In this document: in pieces, positions 6,769 through 13,806 of the stretch
How the letters are laid out: every line of letters starts with the position of its first letter
Position numbering within the stretch: the stretch's first letter is position 1
Source: an uncultured Lachnoanaerobaculum sp.
GTDB taxonomy: Bacteria; Bacillota; Clostridia; Lachnospirales; Lachnospiraceae
DNA: 20,747 nucleotides
Assembly (NCBI GenBank): GCA_916720285.1
Contig: CAKAQP010000019.1
Location: 1 to 20,747, forward strand
Direction: 5' to 3'
The notes under the pieces: generated by a model
Seen by the model: the letters and a program-made list of their open reading frames with translations, nothing else
What the model was told of the DNA's origin: nothing
The model's database searches: none
Program-made: the position numbers and the translations under genes

Positions 6769-8664
6769 CTATCTCCATTTAACAAGGAATTTGATCAGTT
6801 TTTTGTTCTTAAACAAATGTCTGTGTCTGTCATAAAATCTGTATACGCTGTCAGGTATTCTTACGACACCGAAAAGCAGCGGTGTATCCGCTTTCTTTGC
6901 CACATCCTTGTCCAAACTTATATGTGAAAGTTCAAGCACTATCTTTTCTTTTACCACATCTTTAAGTCCCGGTATATTCATAGAATATATAAAATGTGTA
7001 CTGTGAGAAGGATAGTATATATGAAGATTCAGTCCTCTCTTAAATAACAATTCACAGAAGCCGTTCCGCATAGCGTAAACAGCCGCACAATTCATACCCA
7101 CATACATCGCTTCTTCAGGTGTAAGGTCTACATACCTTGTACCCTTGACCGTAAACTTTTTGTTAAAAGGACAGGATATAACTTCGTAACCCTTCTCCTT
7201 TATATCTTTAGCCTTTTTCTCCCACACGGTCTCGGAAATATTGGCAAAATCCTTGGTTTCCGGTAAGAACAGTACTATCTTACTTAAATCACCTAAATTC
7301 TTTATCTTTTTTGTACTCTTTGTATTCAGTTCCGGAGCTCTGTTTGGATAATTGATCTTTGTATCTTTGGAAAGTCCCATAAATTTTAAAAGCCAAGGCA
7401 GGTATCTTTCTGTTGAATACAATTTATACATTGGCTCATAATATGCCAATGCTTCCTTATGTGCAAAAGGATGTGTGACATATAATTTCCCTTTTTCCGG
7501 ATAAGGTGCATTATCACTTATATCTTCCATATTTGCACCTGTCATATCCGCAACTATGTAGTCATCTATATCGTATAACTTAGGTATAAATTCCTGTTCT
7601 TTAGTAACAAGGAAAACTATTTTTGCCCCGTATTTTGACTCAAGTTCGTTCTTTAACGCACACATGGTCATTGTATGCCCCAAGTTACCGTTACAAACAA
7701 AGTAATATTTGTCCTTATCGAAATAACTTTCTTTAAATACTATGCTTTCATTGTTTGCCATACTGATCATATCGATTTTTTCTCCGCTCTCAGTATTCGT
7801 CTTATCAATAGGAAGTACCTTCTTAATAAACCTGTCTTTATACAATCCGAGTCTGAAATCGATCTGAAGCATACAGTCTCTGTATATTTTGTCAGCTATA
7901 ACGTTATTGGTCTCTTTATTGAAATCTATTGCATTTTGAACAAAGGTATTAAGGAATTCCATAGGTGTAACACCGGAGCACACTCCGCTTCCGGTCCTTT
8001 GATAAGCACTCATTGGCATATCTATATAATAATAACTTCCTTTTAGCAATAAATAATAAAACTGTGTAAAATCAAATAAAACACTTTCTTTATATTTTAT
8101 CTTCTTAAAGTCTATAGCTTCCGTCCTTATAAGTCTTGCGGAAACATAAGGTATATAACCGCCGTCATGTGCATTTTTAAAATCTTCGAGAGTAAATATC
8201 CTCTTCTTTTTCAAAAACTTTTGAGTGCAACATACGGAACCTTCCGAATACTCCCTGCTGCCACCATCCAGTGCAAAAAGATAGGTGTTATGTCCGCAGA
8301 ATGAACATTCCGGATGTTTTTCCATTGCATCTATCTGATATTCAAGCTTTTTATCATTACACCAGTAATCATCCGCTTCCAATAAAATAAAATATTTAGT
8401 ATCTACCGATGTGACGGCATTCCATATATTGGTCTGCGCCCCCTGATTCTTCTCGGCAATAAATGCCTCTATTTTATCGGGATATTTTTCTTTATAAGCT
8501 CTTATTATATCCTTGGTATTGTCTTTTGAAGCATCGTCAAATATCTTTATAATATAGTTATATTTTGTTTTCTGAGAAAGTATTGAATCCAGTGCCCTCG
8601 TTATATACTTTTCATGATTATAACTTATAAGTAATACCGTGCATATTTTATTACCTGATCCCAT
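6769..8664 (-). CDS. Two-domain glycosyltransferase: GT2 (GT-A) fused to a GT9-like (GT-B) domain
   Basis: A 631-residue cytosolic or membrane-peripheral protein with no membrane helix. Residues ~6-260 are a family-2 glycosyltransferase: LLISYNHEKYI, IFDDAS (41-46), EKNQGA and EADDYW (96-101, the metal-binding acidic motif). Residues ~315-580 are a separate domain clearly related to the whole protein encoded next upstream (8689-9519). Shared landmarks are the Gly-rich loop after a KYY strand (CNGNLGHTM versus CAGLGDTL), STERYLPW/STERFLPW, TVKGTRYVDLTPEEA/TVKGSIYIDLTSEEA and YYPSHSTHFIYS/YYPTHSSYFIYS. That domain resembles ADP-heptose heptosyltransferase (GT9) folds, and I infer a second sugar-transfer activity. 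The last ~50 residues are basic. The ATG at 8664 has AGGGG 7 bases upstream. One chain may add two successive sugars. Confidence 0.8.
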   Translation of the reverse strand: MGSGNKICTVLLISYNHEKYITRALDSILSQKTKYNYIIKIFDDASKDNTKDIIRAYKEKYPDKIEAFIAEKNQGAQTNIWNAVTSVDTKYFILLEADDYWCNDKKLEYQIDAMEKHPECSFCGHNTYLFALDGGSREYSEGSVCCTQKFLKKKRIFTLEDFKNAHDGGYIPYVSARLIRTEAIDFKKIKYKESVLFDFTQFYYLLLKGSYYYIDMPMSAYQRTGSGVCSGVTPMEFLNTFVQNAIDFNKETNNVIADKIYRDCMLQIDFRLGLYKDRFIKKVLPIDKTNTESGEKIDMISMANNESIVFKESYFDKDKYYFVCNGNLGHTMTMCALKNELESKYGAKIVFLVTKEQEFIPKLYDIDDYIVADMTGANMEDISDNAPYPEKGKLYVTHPFAHKEALAYYEPMYKLYSTERYLPWLLKFMGLSKDTKINYPNRAPELNTKSTKKIKNLGDLSKIVLFLPETKDFANISETVWEKKAKDIKEKGYEVISCPFNKKFTVKGTRYVDLTPEEAMYVGMNCAAVYAMRNGFCELLFKRGLNLHIYYPSHSTHFIYSMNIPGLKDVVKEKIVLELSHISLDKDVAKKADTPLLFGVVRIPDSVYRFYDRHRHLFKNKKLIKFLVKWR

Positions 8665-8688
8665 TAATAATCCCCTTAATATAATAAT

Positions 8689-9519
8689 TTATTTCTCTAT
8701 CAATATTCTTTCATCAATATCGGTTCTTCTGAACATGCTGTTTAAAGAATATATAAAGTATGAACTGTGTGTAGGATAATACACATGTAAGTCCTTGCCC
8801 TTTGAAAAAATCAGATCACACAAACCGCTTCTGACAGAATGTACAGAATGACAGTTAAGACCTAAAATAACAGCCTCTTCCGATGTCAGATCTATGTATA
8901 TACTGCCTTTGACCGTTTTTTCTTTCTTTATGACATTTGAAACTACTGTATATCCTTGTTCTTTTAATTCGTTTACAAGGTTTTCCCAAAAACGGTCGGA
9001 TAAAGGCAGCATGGAAGTCGCTTCCGGGCTTAACATTACAATATTACCTACTTTATCAAACTTACTTATCTTGCTCTCCAATGTGTCTGTCATAGGAGGA
9101 TAGTAGGTAGGTTCTTTAAGCTCCTCTCTATATTTAACTCCAAAGAATCTGTGTATCCACGGCAAAAACCTCTCGGTAGAATCCTGGTCATATATAGGTC
9201 TGAAAAAAGTCCACATTTCCGGGTGCAATGCCGGATGTGCAGCATAAATTTTACCGCTCATTACTTGTTTGGATAAATTTTTTTCAACGAGTTCTTGCAT
9301 TTCTTTATCTTTAAGAATAATACAGTCTTTATCCTCGTACATTTTTGCTACAACTTCGTGAGTCTTTTTTAATATAAAAACAACCTTTTTCCCCAGTTTT
9401 TCTTCAAGAAGATCCCTTATACTTAAAGTTATCAGGGTATCTCCGAGTCCCGCACAACAATAATAATAATACTTATCGTCGCTAAGATCTAAGTTATTGT
9501 TGATATGATCAAACTCCAC
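8689..9519 (-). CDS. GT9-like (heptosyltransferase-fold) protein, stand-alone paralogue of the fused domain
   Basis: About 276 residues. I choose the GTG at 9519: GGAGG (9528-9532) is 8 bases upstream and this start lies 2 bases beyond the upstream stop. A TTG at 9534 is in frame but overlaps that same GGAGG. Features: YYYYCCAGLGDTLI near residues 17-30 (a G-L-G-D loop as in GT9), KKVVFILKK, STERFLPW, IVMLSPEATSM at the start of the second Rossmann half, and IDLTSEEA...VRSGLCDLIF (~209-238), where GT-B enzymes bind the donor. It pairs over its whole length with residues ~315-580 of the neighbouring 631-residue protein, so one arose by duplication or fusion. GT9 members transfer ADP-heptose; with gmhA and hddA in the same operon a heptosyltransferase role is reasonable but unproven. 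It could equally transfer another sugar or be inactive. Confidence 0.7.
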   Translation of the reverse strand: MEFDHINNNLDLSDDKYYYYCCAGLGDTLITLSIRDLLEEKLGKKVVFILKKTHEVVAKMYEDKDCIILKDKEMQELVEKNLSKQVMSGKIYAAHPALHPEMWTFFRPIYDQDSTERFLPWIHRFFGVKYREELKEPTYYPPMTDTLESKISKFDKVGNIVMLSPEATSMLPLSDRFWENLVNELKEQGYTVVSNVIKKEKTVKGSIYIDLTSEEAVILGLNCHSVHSVRSGLCDLIFSKGKDLHVYYPTHSSYFIYSLNSMFRRTDIDERILIEK

Positions 9520-9521
9520 TT

Positions 9522-10799
9522 CTATATCCTCCAATCTAAAAGTACCTCTATAGCATCAACGTCGAAAACAGGTATACCTAACTTAGTGATAACTTTTTTT
9601 CTTTCGGCATACATATTATCTACAAATATAGCCTTGTCTTTTTTAATATATTCCTCCTTATTGTCTTCCGGTTTTAGCAGGATGATCTCTTCAAACAAAC
9701 TCTCGGGCAGATCATATTTTTTTAGATCTTCGTATATATCTGTCTCATGCTTCGTTATAAGAAAGATTTTTTTGCCCTTGTTTTTACATTGATATAAGAA
9801 TGATACCGCAGGTAAATGAACTTTATTCTTTATTATCAATGTATCGTCAAAATCAAAGTATACATTTTCATATTCATAATCTATCTTATATCTCGATATA
9901 AGACTTCTATCCAGCTTGATATGATAAGGATTTATAAAAACTTCCACATCATATCCCAAGGCATCATACACACTTAACAGTGCAAGGTTAACACCCCTTG
10001 CCCTTGCCATACACATAGTACCGGCACATCTTGTGGATATTTCAAGAAGTTTAAGCTTCTTATCACTGCTTTCCTTAAGCTGAAACCACCAAAGACCTCT
10101 GAATTTAAGCTTTGAATTTATAGTATCGGCTATATACTGTATCTCTTCTGTAAGTTCTTCATCCTTTGCCGATACGGATATTCCGGCAAGCAGTCTGTCT
10201 CTTGAACGTGGTAAAACAACTCTTAGTTCACCGTGCTTATCCGTAAGACAGTCTACGGTGATTTCTTTTCCCGGCAAGTATTCCGTTATCACATATTCGC
10301 TAAGATCTATATTATCGGTCACGTCACCGGCACTGCGTATAAGTTTTGCTCCTACCGAGCCCTGTCCTTTTCTCGGTTTTATAAATACCGGGTAGGTATC
10401 TATATCTTTATATACCTTAGGACAAAAACTCTCATTTTCAAAAACCTCATAGGTTATCTTTTTGTCTCTGCATACTTGTGCAGTACGACTATCCGCCACT
10501 ATGATACCGGCTTTTATCTTGTCTTTATTCTCGGCAAAAAAATCCGCTACCGTATCATGTGTGGGGAATACCACATCTATATTATTTTCTTCGATAATTT
10601 TATTAAATTCATCAAAGAAGTCTTTTTCACTTATCATTGGCAATCCGCCGATATAGTTCTTAAATACATATTCACCGTGTTTATCCACAGATGAAGCACC
10701 GTATAATTCTATATTTACGCAGGTAGCCAGTGCATCATGCAATTCGACCGAATTTATTTCTCCTGCGGGAAATATTAAAACTCCTATTTTTTTTGACAT
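9522..10799 (-). CDS. ATP-grasp ligase fused to a HAD phosphatase-like domain
   Basis: About 425 residues. The ATG at 10799 is preferred because GGAGAG lies 7 bases upstream; a GTG at 10802 immediately before it is also possible. Numbered from the GTG: residues 1-~110 form the Rossmann-like pre-ATP-grasp lobe (KKIGVLIFPAGE); 115-300 are ATP-grasp with FIKPRKGQGSVGAK (140-153), EYLPGKEITVDC (174-185) and LLEISTRCAGT (252-262, metal and ATP ligands); 311-426 are HAD-like with DFDDT (317-321), ITKHET (motif II) and FVDNMYAER (motif IV Asp 395). ATP-grasp enzymes join a carboxylate to an amine through an acyl-phosphate, so an amino-acid or peptide-like decoration of the glycan is one idea; the HAD part could dephosphorylate the same substrate. 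It lies 20 bases after the PLP protein gene and 2 before the GT9-like gene. The family is sure, the substrate unknown. Confidence 0.8.
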   Translation of the reverse strand: MSKKIGVLIFPAGEINSVELHDALATCVNIELYGASSVDKHGEYVFKNYIGGLPMISEKDFFDEFNKIIEENNIDVVFPTHDTVADFFAENKDKIKAGIIVADSRTAQVCRDKKITYEVFENESFCPKVYKDIDTYPVFIKPRKGQGSVGAKLIRSAGDVTDNIDLSEYVITEYLPGKEITVDCLTDKHGELRVVLPRSRDRLLAGISVSAKDEELTEEIQYIADTINSKLKFRGLWWFQLKESSDKKLKLLEISTRCAGTMCMARARGVNLALLSVYDALGYDVEVFINPYHIKLDRSLISRYKIDYEYENVYFDFDDTLIIKNKVHLPAVSFLYQCKNKGKKIFLITKHETDIYEDLKKYDLPESLFEEIILLKPEDNKEEYIKKDKAIFVDNMYAERKKVITKLGIPVFDVDAIEVLLDWRI

Positions 10800-10819
10800 C
10801 ACATTACTCTCCGATAAAA

Positions 10820-11761
10820 TTAAATTAATTTTTTTATTTTATTGACCATATATTCCATTTCTTCAAAGGAATATCGTTGATCTATAGGCAGCGGCAGCAA
10901 ATATTTCTCAAGTCTGTCACCGTATCCTCTATCCTTTTGCCCTGCCCAATATCTTGCTATATATATATTATCTTCGATCAATTCGGATCTTACTTTTTTG
11001 TCGTCATCCATGCTTTTTACCAGCAGCGGATATACCATAGCAGGTCTGTCCGTATCTTCGATTTTAAAACAATTTATATCTTTTAAGCAGTTATGTAAAT
11101 ATTTAAAATTAGATATTCTTGTCTTTTTGCAATTTTCATAATCTATTGATGAAAGTATTCTTTGTGTCAGTTTAGACATCAACTTAATATCCTCACTGTC
11201 AATTATACTTTCGTTACGTCTGTAGACTTCATACGCCTCTGACGCACTTTTATCTATTCTTCTTAACAAATGCCCTGCCCTCTTATACGAATGATCGTAT
11301 TCCAATTCGTCATCATACGGCAAGCTTGTAGAAAGATAGCCTCCGTCGGGCACTCCGAAGAATTTTCTTGAAGAATTAAATGAATCCACGGCATTTTTCC
11401 CGTTATCAAAAAAAGCCTGTGCATTATCTATTATTACTTTTTTATACTTGGAACTTATGTATTGAGCCTGTTCAAAACATACGCCGAAATAATTTGTATA
11501 TAATACATATACATCTTTATCAAGTTCAATACCGGGCAGCATATTCTCATCTATCTCATAATATATGATTTCACATCCCTCGTCCTCTAAAACTTCCCAA
11601 ACGACAGGACATGTATATGCCGGAATCTGTATCTTCTTTATATTCCTTTTTCTTATCAGATATCTGAGACAATTCCTGGCTGAGTTAAGTCTTATCTCAT
11701 CCGTATATAACTCTTTACCACACCCAAGCTCCAGTTCAAAATAGCCTCCTATTTCTCTCAT
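10820..11761 (-). CDS. DegT-fold PLP-dependent enzyme, divergent
   Basis: About 313 residues from the ATG at 11761, 6 bases after GAGGG. The ATG at 11764 directly before it is possible; a TTG at 11779 would lie inside the upstream gene. It is shorter than the usual ~370. Recognised as fold type I by IQIPAYTCPVVWEVLEDEGCE, the PLP-ring aspartate in VIIDNAQAFF (D112 from this start) and SSRKFFGVPDGGYL, where K133 takes the Schiff-base position. The N-terminal substrate-binding part is reduced and the usual NGT/S loop is replaced by NSARNCLRYLI. It could be an aminotransferase on an unusual substrate or a lyase/decarboxylase-like relative. It follows the WbqC-like gene by 10 bases; the WbqC-like/PLP pairing suggests they act on the same sugar (inference). 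It is a distant paralogue of the canonical aminotransferase at 5656-6747. Confidence 0.7.
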   Translation of the reverse strand: MREIGGYFELELGCGKELYTDEIRLNSARNCLRYLIRKRNIKKIQIPAYTCPVVWEVLEDEGCEIIYYEIDENMLPGIELDKDVYVLYTNYFGVCFEQAQYISSKYKKVIIDNAQAFFDNGKNAVDSFNSSRKFFGVPDGGYLSTSLPYDDELEYDHSYKRAGHLLRRIDKSASEAYEVYRRNESIIDSEDIKLMSKLTQRILSSIDYENCKKTRISNFKYLHNCLKDINCFKIEDTDRPAMVYPLLVKSMDDDKKVRSELIEDNIYIARYWAGQKDRGYGDRLEKYLLPLPIDQRYSFEEMEYMVNKIKKLI

Positions 11762-11771
11762 CATCTTCCCT

Positions 11772-12479
11772 CTATTCAAGTGAATATAGTTCTAAAAATT
11801 CTTTTACTTTATCACGACTGTTAAACATAAGGACATCCAGTATGGACAGTCCCGGTACAAACTCATCGGAAAATTGTTTATAAACTATCTCATCCATTTT
11901 TATAAAGTCAAGTTCAAGACCGTTTTTTGCAAACTCGTCTTTATCATATAATTCTTTTCCGCCTATAGGGTTGATATATTTCGTACCGCCGAGTCTTTTA
12001 CAGATGTCCATGACTCTTTGTTCCCTTACAAGCTCTTCATCCTTTACGATATCCGAAGATACTATTATTTCAGTATCTATATCAAGATAGTCAGAGATCT
12101 TTCTTATAGAATATTCAATGAATTTAGAAAGATTATTTTCCTTATGATTCAATATTTCTTCCAAAAGTCCTGAAATCTCAGTAAAATAAGGTGCCTTCTT
12201 ATATGCCATCTCGAAAGTCATATATAATTTTCTCATCGGATCGTATTTTCCGTCACCGCCCATTAATTCTATTTCATTGATTTTTTTAAATGAGCTGGAA
12301 TTCTTCATAATTATATTAAAGACTTTTGCTTCACTGTTATACAAATACCTGTTTCTGTTGATCCAACCTCCCTTTATATAATTAACATCATCATATATTA
12401 CAAATTTATCAACAGCATTTATTAATTGCCAATAACCCAAATAAGGCAAAAAGTAAGGTTGCATAATGCCAACTACCAT
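11772..12479 (-). CDS. WbqC-like family protein
   Basis: A 235-residue cytosolic protein of normal length for the WbqC family, with the diagnostic start GIMQPYFLPYLGYWQLI (about residues 4-20), IYDDVNYIKGGWINRNRY (28-45) and a C-terminal YINPIGGKELYDK followed by SILDVLMFN. The ATG at 12479 follows AGGAG by 5 bases and overlaps the end of the preceding GT2 gene by 7 bases, a translational-coupling layout. WbqC proteins occur in O-antigen and capsule loci beside aminotransferases and are thought to take part in modifying amino sugars; the reaction is not established as far as I know. Its position directly before a PLP enzyme gene fits that pattern. Confidence 0.85.
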   Translation of the reverse strand: MVVGIMQPYFLPYLGYWQLINAVDKFVIYDDVNYIKGGWINRNRYLYNSEAKVFNIIMKNSSSFKKINEIELMGGDGKYDPMRKLYMTFEMAYKKAPYFTEISGLLEEILNHKENNLSKFIEYSIRKISDYLDIDTEIIVSSDIVKDEELVREQRVMDICKRLGGTKYINPIGGKELYDKDEFAKNGLELDFIKMDEIVYKQFSDEFVPGLSILDVLMFNSRDKVKEFLELYSLE

Positions 12480-13438
12480 GATCTCTCCTTTTTATGTCCT
12501 CCCACACACCATTTCGTATGCAGTATAGCCACTTTTTTAAAATTATCCAATGAACCCTCAGAGAGTTTAAGTAAGGTCTTTATCCCAAGTTTAATAAAAA
12601 GCTTCCATCTGAATCCCGCAAAACTTATTCTTTTATGAAGCTTTGTATATATATATTCTTCTATCTTCTCATTAAGTTCATAGTCTATCAAATACGACCT
12701 TAAGTTATTATATATACTGTTAGTCATATTCGTTTTATTACTTGAATGAAGTCTGTATGCTGCCATTTTTCTATCAGCTCTGTAGATCTTTCCACGCACC
12801 GAAAGCATCACTGCCAATGTTCTGTCAGCTATGGATGTATGGAAATCAAGTAATCTGTTCGGATCTTCCTGCGTCTTAAATATATTTCTGAAAACAAGTG
12901 CTACCGGATGCCCGGGAAGCATGATCCCCTTATAGTCTTTAAGGCTGTAATGCCTATTTGGACTTATCCAGTTGATCTTTTGCTTATCCACTGATGTTCC
13001 GTCTTCATTTACTATCTCTATATCATGACTGCAAGCTATATAATCTTTTCTTCTTTCCAAAAACCTAAACTGTAGCTCCAGCTTTTTGTTGTCCGTCCAG
13101 AAATCATCTCCCTCACAACCTGCTATATATCTGCCCTTCGCCATTTTTAAAAGCCCGACCAGATTAGCTACCGCACCTACATTTTTTTCTCTCAGTACAG
13201 GAACGACTATGTCAGGATACTTAGCAGCATACTCAAGTATCACTTCGGGTGTCCTGTCCGTTGAAGCATCGTCTCCGACTATCAACTCGTACTTAAAACT
13301 TGTTTTTTGCAAGACTATGCTTTCCAGACAGGTCCTTATATATCTCTCATGATTATATGTGAGCAGCACAACACTGAGTATTACCTCTTCGCTATCTTCC
13401 CCTGCTTTATATATATTTCTTTTATTAAAGGTCTTCAT
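12473..13438 (-). CDS. Family-2 glycosyltransferase (GT-A)
   Basis: A 321-residue GT2 protein. LSVVLLTYNHERYI (21-34), GDDAST (55-60), REKNVGAVAN (83-92) and the metal-binding EGDDFW (109-114) define the catalytic domain, ~20-230. LPGHPVALVFRN and AAYRLHSSNKT are typical acceptor-side elements. The C-terminal ~70 residues are basic and amphipathic, likely membrane-associating. The ATG at 13438 lies inside the end of the HAD gene (14-base overlap) and has no clear Shine-Dalgarno, so expression probably depends on coupling to the HAD gene. It belongs to the same GT2 subgroup as the N-terminal half of the 631-residue fusion (shared TYNHE/SYNHE, DDAS, KNxGA, DDxW order). Donor and acceptor sugars are not readable. 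Confidence 0.88.
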   Translation of the reverse strand: MKTFNKRNIYKAGEDSEEVILSVVLLTYNHERYIRTCLESIVLQKTSFKYELIVGDDASTDRTPEVILEYAAKYPDIVVPVLREKNVGAVANLVGLLKMAKGRYIAGCEGDDFWTDNKKLELQFRFLERRKDYIACSHDIEIVNEDGTSVDKQKINWISPNRHYSLKDYKGIMLPGHPVALVFRNIFKTQEDPNRLLDFHTSIADRTLAVMLSVRGKIYRADRKMAAYRLHSSNKTNMTNSIYNNLRSYLIDYELNEKIEEYIYTKLHKRISFAGFRWKLFIKLGIKTLLKLSEGSLDNFKKVAILHTKWCVGGHKKERSW

Positions 13439-13796
13439 CTATATAAACAGAAAAATTCAATCCCTCGTCTCTTTTAAGATTAACGGCATAGGCTGTCTTC
13501 AGACCCGAACCTTTCATGTCATTAAGTAAAATCCTCTCTCCGAACGGTATATCAGCCAATATATTGTTATATCTTATCCCGTTATCTTTAAGAAACTCTA
13601 TCGTGGATTCAAGAACTTCTTCCTTTCTTGCTGTAAGAATCAGTATATGATCTGTCTCGGGGATATTATCAAAAAACTCCTTTACCCCGGGCAATATCCT
13701 GTCTCCTCCGTTTTTATATCCGTTATGTACAAGTATCGTACCGTCCAGATCAAAGATCCATGTTTTAGGAAGTGATGACAGTTTAAGATCTTCCAT
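13425..13796 (-). CDS. Small HAD-superfamily phosphatase
   Basis: 123 residues with HAD motif I DLDGT (16-20), ILPGVKEFF, motif II ILTARKEE (Thr55), a basic motif III region around FGERILLNDMKGSG, and motif IV at the very C-terminus, YIDED. It has no cap domain. The ATG at 13796 follows AGGAGG by 6 bases; that AGGAGG overlaps the stop region of the triple-fusion ATPase gene 10 bases upstream. A phosphatase is needed between HddA and HddC (the GmhB step), but GmhB proteins usually carry DRDGT(I/L)N and are ~180 residues, so this is only a candidate. Its tight coupling to the nucleotidyltransferase/kinase fusion suggests it acts on the same metabolite, for example regenerating or proofreading a phosphorylated precursor. 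Confidence 0.78.
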   Translation of the reverse strand: MEDLKLSSLPKTWIFDLDGTILVHNGYKNGGDRILPGVKEFFDNIPETDHILILTARKEEVLESTIEFLKDNGIRYNNILADIPFGERILLNDMKGSGLKTAYAVNLKRDEGLNFSVYIDEDL

Positions 13797-13806
13797 ATAC
13801 TACCTC

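Noticed and set aside
10233..10694. 153-codon plus-strand frame
   Set aside because: Antisense to the ATP-grasp gene; tyrosine/phenylalanine-rich shadow.
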